Of a stretch of 64,000 nt of DNA, positions 51,570 through 60,309 are shown one piece after another (positions within the stretch are counted from its first letter, which is position 1; each line of letters begins with the position of its first letter). The notes beneath the pieces are model-generated. The model was given only the letters and a program-made list of their open reading frames with translations, searched no databases and had not been told where the DNA came from. The translations under genes and the position numbers were made by a program. Source of the stretch: B1 sp964355075 (GTDB lineage Bacteria > Bacteroidota > Bacteroidia > UKL13-3); NCBI GenBank assembly GCA_964355075.1, contig CAYHCF010000013.1:1-64000 (forward strand). Direction: 5' to 3'.

Positions 51570-51643
51570 CGGAGCGGACGGGACTCGAACCCGCGACCCC
51601 GTGCGTGACAGGCACGTATTCTAACCAGCTGAACTACCGCTCC
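51570..51643 (-). tRNA. tRNA-Asp (anticodon GTC)
   Basis: 74 nt on the minus strand: acceptor GGAGCGG/CCGCTCC with discriminator G, D-arm GTTCAGCTGGTTAGAA, anticodon stem CGTGC/GCACG around loop CTGTCAC (anticodon GTC), T-arm CGGGTTCGAGTCCCG. CCA is not encoded. Its 3' end is repeated three times downstream (51195, 50841, 47751). Confidence 0.96.
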
Positions 51644-51698
51644 AATATTCTTTCATCGTTCCGCAAACTTTCAGATTTCTCTTTCCGTTTGGGGAGGG

Positions 51699-51706
51699 CA
51701 AATATA
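51699..51706 (-). promoter_or_regulatory. -7 box TATATTTG of tRNA-Asp
   Basis: On the minus strand TATATTTG matches TAnnTTTG, 55 bp before the tRNA. Confidence 0.5.
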
Positions 51707-51808
51707 GTATTTCTATGTATTTTGACAAGATAGATTTAATTTTTTAAAAAAATACTTAAGTTTACTTAAAATTGCACCCTCGGTATTGCTCTAAAACAAT
51801 CATAAAAT

Positions 51809-52762
51809 ATGGCAAGTTTTGATTTTGAAAAACCTATACAGGATCTGATCGACCAGCTGGATGAGATTTCAAAGGTTCATGAAAAAGGTAAAGTTGACAT
51901 GAGCACAAAAATAACTGAATTGAAAGAGAAAATTCAGGAAACGAAAATACTGGTATATGGCAATCTAAATGGCTGGCAACGAGTTCAGATAAGCAGACAC
52001 CCTGATAGACCCTATACCCTGGATTATGTTGAAAACTGTTTTGATAACTTCATTGAACTTCATGGCGACCGAACGGTAAAGGATGATAAAGCAATGGTGG
52101 GGGGCCTAGCCAGCATTAACGGTATTAGCGTTATGGTGATTGGTCAGCAGAAAGGACGAAATACCAAGCAGCGCCAATTCAGAAATTTCGGAATGCCAAA
52201 TCCTGAAGGTTACCGTAAAGCCCTTCGTTTAATGAAAATGGCTGAACGATTCCAGATTCCCATTGTATGTTTAATTGATACGCCCGGCGCCTCGCCCGGG
52301 CTAGAGGCTGAGGAACGTGGGCAGGGGGAAGCAATTGCCAGAAATCTGTACGAAATGAGCATTTTTAAAGTGCCTATTGTCTGCATTGTTATCGGTGAGG
52401 GTGCCTCCGGTGGGGCATTGGGAATAGCGGTTGGAGATCGAGTATTAATGATGGAAAATACTTGGTATTCAGTTATTTCACCTGAATCCTGTTCTTCAAT
52501 CCTTTGGAGAAGCTGGGATCATAAAGAAAAAGCAGCTGAAGCCTTAAAACTGACTGCCATCGATATGCTTGCAAATAAATTGATTGATGGAATTATTCCT
52601 GAACCTTTAGGTGGAGCGCACCAAAATACAGCAGAAACGTATGTTGTCTTTAAATCAACTTTAATCAAAGAGTTAAAGGCTCTTATAAAGATTAGACCGA
52701 CAAAATTAGTTCAAACCAGAATCGAAAAGTTTTCCAAAATGGGGGATTTCATTGAGCTATAA
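51809..52762 (+). CDS. accA: acetyl-CoA carboxylase carboxyltransferase subunit alpha
   Basis: 317 residues, standard length. FENPIxDL-like FEKPIQDLIDQLDE, IELHGDRTVKDDKAMVGGLA and VCLIDTPGASPGLEAEERGQ, then GEGASGGALGIAVGDRVLM (the carboxyltransferase oxyanion region) are diagnostic. It transfers the carboxyl group from biotin to acetyl-CoA for fatty acid synthesis. accC lies far away, as is usual. Confidence 0.96.
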   Translation: MASFDFEKPIQDLIDQLDEISKVHEKGKVDMSTKITELKEKIQETKILVYGNLNGWQRVQISRHPDRPYTLDYVENCFDNFIELHGDRTVKDDKAMVGGLASINGISVMVIGQQKGRNTKQRQFRNFGMPNPEGYRKALRLMKMAERFQIPIVCLIDTPGASPGLEAEERGQGEAIARNLYEMSIFKVPIVCIVIGEGASGGALGIAVGDRVLMMENTWYSVISPESCSSILWRSWDHKEKAAEALKLTAIDMLANKLIDGIIPEPLGGAHQNTAETYVVFKSTLIKELKALIKIRPTKLVQTRIEKFSKMGDFIEL

Positions 52763-53287
52763 AAATTTAGGATCAGTTTCCATGATCGTTCCGCATTTTT
52801 TACAGGTCCTTAATTCCTCTGATTCATAGTACTCCTTAAACCTGGGCTGAAAATCTGTTTCAATATTATTCTGAGTAAAATAGGTTTCATGCAATTTGTT
52901 ATTGCATTTTTCACAAAACCATAAAAGCCCATCCTTCATGGTGGTGCCTTTTCTTACCCGCTCAATTACCAAACCTATGGAACCTGCTGTACGCCCCGGG
53001 GAGTGAGGAATTTTTGCAGGGCATAAAAACAGCTCTCCGGGTCCCAATTGGATCGGAACTGCTTTTCCATCTTCCTGAATATTTATGGTAATATTCCCTT
53101 CTAACTGAAAGAACAATTCCTCCGTTTCATTGTAATGGTAGTCTTTTCGCGCATTTGGACCCCCAACAATCATCACGATATAATCAGTTCCTTCGGGGTA
53201 TAGATTTTTGTTGGCAACCGGTGGTTTTAGCAGGTGACGATTTTCATCGATCCATTTTTGAAGATTGAACGCTTTACGTATGCTCAT
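52757..53287 (-). CDS. 3-hydroxyanthranilate 3,4-dioxygenase
   Basis: 176 residues. KDYHYNETEELFFQLEGNIT contains the iron-binding His/Glu of the cupin, and LFLCPAKIPHSP the second histidine. C-terminal CEKC and CKKC form the rubredoxin-like metal site of the bacterial enzyme. It opens the ring of 3-hydroxyanthranilate in the kynurenine pathway to NAD. It overlaps the end of accA by 6 nt in the opposite direction; other pathway genes are not in the window. Confidence 0.94.
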   Translation of the reverse strand: MSIRKAFNLQKWIDENRHLLKPPVANKNLYPEGTDYIVMIVGGPNARKDYHYNETEELFFQLEGNITINIQEDGKAVPIQLGPGELFLCPAKIPHSPGRTAGSIGLVIERVRKGTTMKDGLLWFCEKCNNKLHETYFTQNNIETDFQPRFKEYYESEELRTCKKCGTIMETDPKFL

Positions 53288-53311
53288 TTATTTTTGTTTT
53301 CAATTTGGGGT

Positions 53312-54181
53312 TTAAAAGCTTCTCACTGCTCTCACATAGTTGGTTGCATTCTTGGAGTTAACACTCTGAGAACCATTATTGAAATAAGATGCCCATGCAA
53401 AAGCTGCATCCGATTCGCTCGATGACCAATAAGGATTTTGTGTGAATCCACCGATAGCTGCCTTATTCAAATAAAGTTTGTTTAGCTCCTCTTTACTGGG
53501 TAAATACCAGTCGGTATAAGTACCTATAATCAGGTTTGAACATAATCTTGCTGCAATTCCAAGTGTGGCGCATCCCGCCAGAATATCCAGTGTATTTTGG
53601 TTTCCACTGCCTAAAGCAGTTCTGTCGGCACCATTAATAGCTGTTAAATCGCATCCCCATGCAGAGCCTGCACTCTGGTCGGTTGGGGCGGCTATCAACC
53701 CGTGAAATCCTCCTGCTACGTAACCAGAGTCACCGGCTTGCAAAATATAAGCTATAATGCCCCCCTGATATTCATCACCGGGTACATATCCGCTGGTTGT
53801 AAAAGTTAGCTCATTGCCATAAACAGTTCCGAGGCTATAAACTGCGTAGGCCCTCACATAATAGCTTGTATTGGAAGTTAATCCGGTTATTTTACTCGTA
53901 AAGCTACCAATACCTGAACTATCCGTGGTTTTGCTATTTCCTGTGGTCGGATTTTTAGCGGTACCCCAGCATACCCCCCGGCTACTAATACCGGTACCAC
54001 CGGGAAAGCTTACCGTTCCTCCACTTTTTGCACCAGATCCGGTTATGGAGCTTATGGCAGTAGTTACCACAATCGGAGTGGGATCAGGTGCCCTGTTTGG
54101 AGCGTCTTTTTTACAAGCAGGGAAGAACAAAAAAGATATTCCGGCTAAAATTAAGGAGGAATGAGAAAATGTATTTTTCAT
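53312..54181 (-). CDS. DUF1566 lipoprotein with extra fibronectin-like domain (paralogue 4 of 4)
   Basis: 289 residues. Lipobox-like FFPACKK, then a domain of about 100 residues (VTTAISSITGSGAKSGGTVS, GVCWGTAKNPT, YYVRAYAVYSLGTVYG) that matches the fibronectin-III-like repeats common in Bacteroidota surface proteins, and finally the same DUF1566 domain as the three genes at 21.4-23.5 kb (GDEYQGGIIAYILQAGDSGY, DWYLPSKEELNKLYLNKAAI). The fusion shows the module is shuffled. Confidence 0.83.
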   Translation of the reverse strand: MKNTFSHSSLILAGISFLFFPACKKDAPNRAPDPTPIVVTTAISSITGSGAKSGGTVSFPGGTGISSRGVCWGTAKNPTTGNSKTTDSSGIGSFTSKITGLTSNTSYYVRAYAVYSLGTVYGNELTFTTSGYVPGDEYQGGIIAYILQAGDSGYVAGGFHGLIAAPTDQSAGSAWGCDLTAINGADRTALGSGNQNTLDILAGCATLGIAARLCSNLIIGTYTDWYLPSKEELNKLYLNKAAIGGFTQNPYWSSSESDAAFAWASYFNNGSQSVNSKNATNYVRAVRSF

Positions 54182-54590
54182 ATGGTTTGCTATTAAATGA
54201 TTAACAGAAATGAATACTTCGAATTAACAGAAAATTATTTATGAATGAAAATGATTTTCGAAAACTGCCCTGAATATGCCACTCCATATTCAATAATTTA
54301 TAATCCTTCAATGCGTGTCTCTATGAAGCGATTTCAGAATTCAACTACTAAAAATACATTAAAGAAGGCTGTGGTTTTCTATTGTCTTTTTAGTTTAAAA
54401 ATACTTGTTTTTTAGGTTGGTTTTTTCGGCTTATTGGGCATCATAATAGAAAATAGTCCAAAAATGGGATGGTTTTTTTAATTGATTACAATTGTTTATT
54501 TTTGTTTTGAACAAATGGAAAGATTATTTTCTGAATAATTTCTTCCAAAATTTATGAATTGAAAAAAAAATTGTTAATAGATTTAATAAA
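54182..54590. other. gene-free stretch
   Basis: AT-rich sequence with no recognisable gene, RNA or strong hairpin. Confidence 0.5.
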
Positions 54591-54824
54591 ATGAAACTGC
54601 AGATAATTCAGGATAGCAAGGGCAAAGCAACCGGTGTATATATTCCGATAAATGACTGGAACACACTTAAAAAACAATATAGTGAATTGGAAGTTTTGGA
54701 ATTCGAAGAACCTTCAAAAGAACAAATTTTGTTTGAGTTTAAGGAGGCTGTAAACGAACTGAAATTAATTGATCAGGGAAAACTCAAATCACGACCATTA
54801 AAAGCCTTATTGGATGAGTTATAA
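54591..54824 (+). CDS. orphan antitoxin (RelB/ParD-like partner of a RelE-type toxin)
   Basis: 77 residues. MKLQIIQDSKGKATGVYIPI and NDWNTLKKQYSELEVLEFEE are the common Bacteroidota antitoxin of RelE/ParE toxins. The last 11 nt overlap the start of a toxin frame that stops after 14 codons, so it is now an orphan. Confidence 0.7.
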   Translation: MKLQIIQDSKGKATGVYIPINDWNTLKKQYSELEVLEFEEPSKEQILFEFKEAVNELKLIDQGKLKSRPLKALLDEL

Positions 54825-54858
54825 AATTGATTCCTTAAAGACCTTAGCGGGTGATTAA
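54814..54858 (+). pseudogene. 14-codon stump of a RelE/ParE-like toxin
   Basis: The frame MSYKIDSLKTLAGD and stop starts inside the antitoxin end. MSYKI is the usual opening of the cognate toxins in this family. The remainder is absent; the next gene (NlpC/P60, minus strand) ends 3 bp later. Confidence 0.5.
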
Positions 54859-54861
54859 GCG

Positions 54862-55422
54862 CTACAATGGCAAAACCCTGGAAGTTTTCATATACCTGCG
54901 TGTAAAATAATCGGCATCCAATCGGTCGATACGAACGCCATTGCTGGTACTGGAATGAATGAATCGAACGGGTTCACCTCTTTCTGAAATAACAATACCT
55001 ACATGACCAATGCCTCTCCGGCGGCTGTTCCGGCCTCTGAAAAAGATTAAATCTCCTTTTTTTATTTGTCTTTTGCTGACTTCTATACCTACCAAACTCT
55101 GACCGGATGAAGTATGTGGCAGTTTGATCCCAAAGTGCTTGAAAACCATCATGGTATATCCACTGCAATCAAATCCTTTGCTTGTAGTTCCACCCCGGCG
55201 GTATCTATCACCTAAGAACTTATAAGCATAACCAATGATGCTATCGGGATAAAGAATTCTTTTTGGACTACTTATGCGAGATTTAGGAAGAGAATCCGTA
55301 GCTGTTTGTAACAAATAGAGTTGTACCAGCGTATCATTTGTTTTAGGATTTTGGGCAATAGATGGATAAGCAATTATTAAAATGCTATGAATGAGGCAAA
55401 TAATGATGGCTATTGTTTTCAA
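54862..55422 (-). CDS. NlpC/P60-family endopeptidase
   Basis: 186 residues with a signal peptide ending near SIAQ. FDCSGYTMMVF contains the catalytic cysteine, GHVGIVI the histidine, and FIHSS the third polar residue. These enzymes cut peptide bonds in peptidoglycan stems. It is divergent from bamD. Confidence 0.9.
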   Translation of the reverse strand: MKTIAIIICLIHSILIIAYPSIAQNPKTNDTLVQLYLLQTATDSLPKSRISSPKRILYPDSIIGYAYKFLGDRYRRGGTTSKGFDCSGYTMMVFKHFGIKLPHTSSGQSLVGIEVSKRQIKKGDLIFFRGRNSRRRGIGHVGIVISERGEPVRFIHSSTSNGVRIDRLDADYFTRRYMKTSRVLPL

Positions 55423-55483
55423 TTAGGTGTAAAATTATTTAAATTTAATAAAATTAAAAGTGTATAATTGCAGTTTGCTAAGT

Positions 55484-56296
55484 ATGAGGTATTTCAGTTT
55501 CCTGTTTCTGATAGGTTTGTTGTTTCTTTCGGGCTGTGCCAATAAGTATCAGAAAGCGTTAAAAAGCCCTGATATCCGTTTGAAGCTTGAAATGGCAGAT
55601 TCCTATTATAAAAAGAAGGATTTTGTGCGGGCCGGGAATTTATACGAACAAATTGAAGATGCTTTTAGCGGTACGCCTACAGCAGAAAAGGTTCTGTATA
55701 ATAGTGCTCAATGTAATTTCGGATTGAAAATGTACGCCTTGGCGGGATTTCAGTTTAAAACCTATTTTGAGGACTATCCATCCGGTGAATTTGCCGAAGA
55801 AGCTTTATATATGAATGCTTATTGCGCCTATTTGGAGTCTCAGGAACCCGAATTGGATCAAACCGATACGTATAAAGCAATTGAAACATTCAGGATTTTT
55901 ATCAATGTTTATCCTGAAAGTAAATATGTTAGCGAATGCAATAATTTTTTGGATCAGTTGCGCGCTAAGTTGAGTTATAAAGCGTACCGGACTGCAAAAT
56001 TGTATTATAACCTCAGTGAATACAAAAGTGCAATCGTGGCTTTAAAAAATGTGTCGCGTGATTTCCCTGAACTGGCACAAAAAGAAGAAGTTGATTTCCT
56101 GATTGTTAAATCACATTTTTTGTTGGCCAGTAATAGCATTCCGGAGAAACAAAAAGAGCGGTACGAAAGTACTTTGAAGGCTTATCAGGAATATTCGGAA
56201 CTGTATACCGAAGGAAGTAAGTTCAGTAATGACGCCAAAGAATTGGAACAAAAGACCATTTTGGCAATCAAAAAAATAGAAACAAAAAAAAGTTAA
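55484..56296 (+). CDS. bamD: outer membrane assembly factor BamD
   Basis: 270 residues from the ATG at 55484, where the signal peptide and lipobox LSGC begin. The mature protein is tetratricopeptide repeats (for example DSYYKKKDFVRAGNLYEQIE, ALYMNAYCAYLE). BamD holds the BAM complex on the outer membrane. It starts the conserved bamD-rpoZ-coaBC block. Confidence 0.92.
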   Translation: MRYFSFLFLIGLLFLSGCANKYQKALKSPDIRLKLEMADSYYKKKDFVRAGNLYEQIEDAFSGTPTAEKVLYNSAQCNFGLKMYALAGFQFKTYFEDYPSGEFAEEALYMNAYCAYLESQEPELDQTDTYKAIETFRIFINVYPESKYVSECNNFLDQLRAKLSYKAYRTAKLYYNLSEYKSAIVALKNVSRDFPELAQKEEVDFLIVKSHFLLASNSIPEKQKERYESTLKAYQEYSELYTEGSKFSNDAKELEQKTILAIKKIETKKS

Positions 56297-56303
56297 TAAA
56301 TAT

Positions 56304-56651
56304 ATGGCAAACAACAATTATCAAAATGTACCGGCAACAACCATTGCCCGCGACTTCAGAAAACTTGAAAAAGGTACCGACAATATTTATGAGTCGATCG
56401 CTATCATTACGAAGCGTGCCAATCAGATTTCTGCGCAAATGAAAGAAGAATTACATGCAAAATTGGATGAATTTAATAATGATAGTGATACTTTGGAAGA
56501 AGTATTTGAAAATCGTGAGCAAATTGAAATCAGCATGTATTATGAGCGCTTACCTAAGCCAACCCTCATTGCAACCGAGGAGTTTTTAGACGATAAAATC
56601 TATTTCAGAAACCCGGAAAAAGAGAAGCGTTTAGCAGAAGAAGAAAACTAA
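56304..56651 (+). CDS. rpoZ: RNA polymerase omega subunit (Bacteroidota type)
   Basis: 115 residues. TTIARDFRKLEKGTDNIYES and IAIITKRANQIS contain the omega signature; the C-terminal acidic part is the usual phylum extension. It stabilises beta-prime. It lies 7 bp after bamD and 20 bp before coaBC. Confidence 0.9.
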   Translation: MANNNYQNVPATTIARDFRKLEKGTDNIYESIAIITKRANQISAQMKEELHAKLDEFNNDSDTLEEVFENREQIEISMYYERLPKPTLIATEEFLDDKIYFRNPEKEKRLAEEEN

Positions 56652-56671
56652 TTACTTATTTTGTCTTCATC

Positions 56672-57874
56672 ATGCTTGAAGGAAAGAAAATAATATTGGG
56701 AATAAGCGGGAGCATTGCAGCCTATAAATCGGCCGCATTGACCCGCTTATTTGTTAAAGCCGGGGCACTGGTTAAAATTGTTATGACGCCTGCTGCTTTA
56801 GAGTTTATTACACCGCTTACTTTAGCTACTTTAAGTAAGAATAAGGTATTAACAAATTTTGTTAATAATGAGGCTGGCGAGTGGAATAACCATATTGATA
56901 TAGGTTTGTGGGGTGATTGTATGCTGATAGCACCTGCAAGTGCAAATACCCTGGCAAAATTTGCTAACGGAATTTGTGATAATCTATTGGTTGCAACTTA
57001 TCTGTCGGCCAGATGTCCTGTTTTTATTGCTCCTTCCATGGATTTGGATATGTTTGCCCACGGTTCAACACAACAAAATTTAAAGATTTTGAAATCGTAT
57101 GGGAACAACATTATTGAACCCAATCATGGCGAATTGGCCAGCGGTTTAAGTGGTATTGGACGAATGGCTGAACCTGAAGAAATATTTCAATTGATTGCAA
57201 CCTTCTTTAGCTCAACCAATCTCCTAAAAAACAAAAAAGTTCTGGTAACAGCAGGGCCAACTTACGAACCAATTGACCCCGTTAGGTTTATTGGAAATAA
57301 TAGCAGTGGTAAAATGGGATTTGCCATTGCCGAAGCCTTTGCTATGCATGGAGCAAGCGTAACTTTGATATGCGGACCCACACATCAACAATTGCATAAC
57401 CGCCTTATAAAAAGAATAGATGTAACCACGGCCGCCGAAATGTTTGAGGCAACGATGAAACAATTTTCAAAAAACCAGATTACCATCATGAGTGCCGCAG
57501 TTGCCGATTATACACCTGAAAATATAAGTCGTAGCAAAATCAAAAAAACTGGGGATGTTTTAAACCTAAAGCTAAAAAAAACCAAAGATATCCTGAAGGA
57601 ATTGGGAAGCATAAAAACGAAAAAACAAACTTTGATTGGCTTTGCCCTTGAAACGGATAATGAAGATGCAAACGCATTAAAAAAGTTGAAAGAAAAAAAT
57701 CTGGATATGATTATTCTGAATTCACTGAATAATAAAGGCGCAGGATTCGGGTTTGATACTAACCAGGTTAGCATAATGCACAAAAGCGGTAAAAAATTAT
57801 CCTATGGTTTGAAGCCGAAGCACGAAGTTGCAAAAGATATCGTTGATGAAGTTATAAAATTATTACATGTTTAA
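56672..57874 (+). CDS. coaBC: phosphopantothenoylcysteine decarboxylase/synthetase
   Basis: 400 residues. The N-terminal flavin half has GKKIILGISGSIAAYKSAAL and APSMDLDMF; the C-terminal CoaB half has VLVTAGPTYEPIDPVRFIGN and NSSGKMGFAIAEAF. The enzyme makes 4'-phosphopantetheine from phosphopantothenate and cysteine. It overlaps the next gene by 8 nt. Confidence 0.95.
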   Translation: MLEGKKIILGISGSIAAYKSAALTRLFVKAGALVKIVMTPAALEFITPLTLATLSKNKVLTNFVNNEAGEWNNHIDIGLWGDCMLIAPASANTLAKFANGICDNLLVATYLSARCPVFIAPSMDLDMFAHGSTQQNLKILKSYGNNIIEPNHGELASGLSGIGRMAEPEEIFQLIATFFSSTNLLKNKKVLVTAGPTYEPIDPVRFIGNNSSGKMGFAIAEAFAMHGASVTLICGPTHQQLHNRLIKRIDVTTAAEMFEATMKQFSKNQITIMSAAVADYTPENISRSKIKKTGDVLNLKLKKTKDILKELGSIKTKKQTLIGFALETDNEDANALKKLKEKNLDMIILNSLNNKGAGFGFDTNQVSIMHKSGKKLSYGLKPKHEVAKDIVDEVIKLLHV

Positions 57875-58772
57875 AAGAGCTTTTTTTTTGTTGATGCTTT
57901 TGTTTGGGTCGTATCACACATTTGCTCAGGAATTTTTGTGCAAAGTACATATTACTGATGCTCAGGTTCAAATTACAGACAAATCTATATTCAGAAACCT
58001 GGAACAACGATTAACTGAGTTTGTCAATAATACTAAGTGGTCGACCGAACAATTTCAGTACCACGAAAAAATAGAACTAAATATTGAAATAATTCTTTCA
58101 GGATACGATCAGGCATCTTATGAATACAGAGCTTCAGCAATTATTCAAAGCAGGAGGCCTGTTTATGGAACAAATTATTATGCTACTGTATTTACTTTTA
58201 ATGACGAAAACTGGGACTTTAAATATCAGGAGCAGGACAGGATGGATTTTCAGGAAGGACAGTTTTTAAATGATTTGAATTCCCTGATGAGTTTTTATGC
58301 CTATTATACGCTCGCTTTAGATTTTGACAGTTTTGGTCAGGAAGGAGGGACCATTTATTTTTCAAAAGCCTTTCAGGTTGCCAATATTGCCCAACAAACA
58401 AGTACAAAAAATGGTTGGAAACCTTTCGAAAAAACCATTAGAACGCGTTATAATTTAATTGATAATATATTAAATGATCGCTTCAAACCGCTGCGAAATG
58501 CCTACTATATTTACCATAGAAAAGGTTTGGATCAGTTTGCTAAAGACCCTTTGCAGGCACGAAAGCAAATATTGAATGCCTTGTTGGAAGTGAAAAAAGT
58601 TTATAAAATTTCGCCCAATACCGTCATGTTAATGGTATTTTTTGATTCCAAGAGTGATGAACTCGTTAATATTTACAAAGGTGCCGATGAAATTGAAAAA
58701 CCAAAAATCATTGAATTGCTGAATGAAATTAATATTTCAAATATTAATAAATACGAGAAAATTAAAAGTTAA
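57867..58772 (+). CDS. DUF4835 family protein
   Basis: 301 residues with a signal peptide ending near TFAQ. FLCKVHITDAQVQITDKSIF and RTFVNNTKWSTEQFQYHEKI-like FVNNTKWSTEQFQYHEKIEL fit DUF4835, a Bacteroidota-specific periplasmic protein usually encoded after coaBC and before recN. Its function is unknown. Here recN does not follow. Confidence 0.85.
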   Translation: MFKRAFFLLMLLFGSYHTFAQEFLCKVHITDAQVQITDKSIFRNLEQRLTEFVNNTKWSTEQFQYHEKIELNIEIILSGYDQASYEYRASAIIQSRRPVYGTNYYATVFTFNDENWDFKYQEQDRMDFQEGQFLNDLNSLMSFYAYYTLALDFDSFGQEGGTIYFSKAFQVANIAQQTSTKNGWKPFEKTIRTRYNLIDNILNDRFKPLRNAYYIYHRKGLDQFAKDPLQARKQILNALLEVKKVYKISPNTVMLMVFFDSKSDELVNIYKGADEIEKPKIIELLNEINISNINKYEKIKS

Positions 58773-58799
58773 ATGGATGCTTAGTAATTGGTATTTCTA

Positions 58800-58910
58800 A
58801 TATTTTCATTTGTGATCTTCGTGTATTTTTCATTGTGGCCTTTGTGTTAAACAGTCAATTCCCTTTAACCACAAGGATCACAAAGGAAACCACAAAGTTC
58901 ACAAGGTAAT
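58800..58910. repeat. dispersed imperfect hairpin with CACAAAG arms (copy 2)
   Basis: CATTGTGGCCTTTGTGTTAA and TTTAACCACAAGGATCACAA with following CACAAAG units form an imperfect inverted repeat. Related copies are at 29630-29730 and 60310-60405. Confidence 0.5.
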
Positions 58911-58920
58911 CGGAATAAAT

Positions 58921-58948
58921 AATCTGTAATCTGTAATCTGTAATCTGT
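58921..58948 (+). repeat. tandem heptamer AATCTGT x4 before the VIT1 gene
   Basis: Four perfect copies of AATCTGT end one base before the ATG at 58950. A change of copy number would alter the ribosome-binding region spacing. Confidence 0.7.
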
Positions 58949-58949
58949 A

Positions 58950-59660
58950 ATGTCAACACATACACATCAACACAACGAAGAACATTTTAGCGGTGGCGCA
59001 ATGGTCAGAGACATTGTAATAGGCATGAGCGACGGACTCACCGTTCCATTTGCTCTGGCTGCCGGATTAACCGGTGCTTCACTCGGAAATGCTGTGATTG
59101 TAACGGCAGGCCTGGCCGAGATTGTTGCCGGGAGTATAGCCATGGGATTGGGTGGATACCTTGCAGGTAAAACCGAAATAGACCACTACAAAAGTGAATT
59201 GAAACGCGAATATTATGAAGTGGATCATTTTCCGGAAAAAGAAAAGCAGGAGATCAGAGATGTTTTTGCTGAATATGGTTTAAGTGAACAGTCAACGGAA
59301 ACCATCGTTGAAGAGTTGGCTAAAGACAAGGATAAATGGGTTAATTTTATGATGCGCTACGAATTGGGTTTGGATCAGCCCGATATAAATAGGGCCCGCC
59401 AAAGTGCATTAACAATAGGTATTTCCTATATCATTGGAGGAATTGTACCCTTAAGTACTTACTTCCCTGTGTTTAGCAGCAATGCCCATGATGGGTTTGT
59501 TTATTCATGCATCATTACCGCTATTTGCTTATTTGTTTTTGGCTTTTTTAAGACAAAAATTATTGGTCAGCCACCCTTAATGGGAGCAATTAAGACCTTA
59601 TTCATTGGCGCATTGGCAGCGGGTTCAGCCTATTTGATCGCAAATTTGATTGCGGGTTAA
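58950..59660 (+). CDS. VIT1/CCC1-family metal transporter
   Basis: 236 residues. The histidine-rich N-terminus (THTHQHNEEH) precedes VRDIVIGMSDGLTVPFALAA and GLAEIVAGSIAMGLGGYLAG, the signature of iron/manganese vacuolar-type transporters; five hydrophobic segments are visible. An acidic middle loop with EYYEVDHFPEKEKQEIRD is the metal-binding part. It exports Fe2+ or Mn2+ from the cytoplasm in relatives. Seven-base repeats lie directly before the start. Confidence 0.9.
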   Translation: MSTHTHQHNEEHFSGGAMVRDIVIGMSDGLTVPFALAAGLTGASLGNAVIVTAGLAEIVAGSIAMGLGGYLAGKTEIDHYKSELKREYYEVDHFPEKEKQEIRDVFAEYGLSEQSTETIVEELAKDKDKWVNFMMRYELGLDQPDINRARQSALTIGISYIIGGIVPLSTYFPVFSSNAHDGFVYSCIITAICLFVFGFFKTKIIGQPPLMGAIKTLFIGALAAGSAYLIANLIAG

Positions 59661-59805
59661 TACCATATAAATAGTTAGCGCTACCCGGATAGTTATGATG
59701 GATTCATACCTGCATTGAATTAAGTACTAAACAACCTGCTTATTTAAGAACATTGTCATTTTCAGATCATTCCTGACAATGAATCCATTATTTAATGGAA
59801 TAGGT

Positions 59806-60186
59806 TCACTTCAAATGTCCTCTCGCCATATTTGGGCTATCGGGGTTTACGCTTAGTTTTAAAAATTTAGGCTGAACCACCAAATCCATGTCTTCCATAG
59901 GAACTGCTCCTAATAACACTTCATCACCTAAAACAAGGGTACCTGCAAAACAATTGCGATTCTCAAAACTGATTTTTATTGGTCCTGCATAAGGAACACT
60001 CTGGCTTGATCCGTCAGCCAGTGTGGCTTCTCTGGTTTCTAAGGTTTCAATCTGTAATTGAATGGCTAAGTGCTGCGGGATACAAAGAAATGTCGAACCT
60101 GTATCAACTAAGCATCTAACTTCAATTGGCTTCAAGTCAGGTTTTACCGGATTTGATAGTAATATACTGGAGTAAACGAGTCCCAT
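59806..60186 (-). CDS. retropepsin-like aspartic protease (clan AA)
   Basis: 126 residues. VRCLVDTGSTFLCIPQHLA contains the catalytic DTGS, and the flanking beta strands end with VLGDEVLLGAVPMEDMDLVV. Bacterial clan AA proteases act as homodimers. Substrate unknown. Confidence 0.82.
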   Translation of the reverse strand: MGLVYSSILLSNPVKPDLKPIEVRCLVDTGSTFLCIPQHLAIQLQIETLETREATLADGSSQSVPYAGPIKISFENRNCFAGTLVLGDEVLLGAVPMEDMDLVVQPKFLKLSVNPDSPNMARGHLK

Positions 60187-60309
60187 ATTATTTTGAAATT
60201 ACCTATCAAATATACCTATTTTTTGAAATTTGCTTTTATTTTTATGATTTGATCAATCTTGTAATCAAGTAATTTTGTAATCTTGCAATCAGTATGCCGG
60301 ATATGTTCA

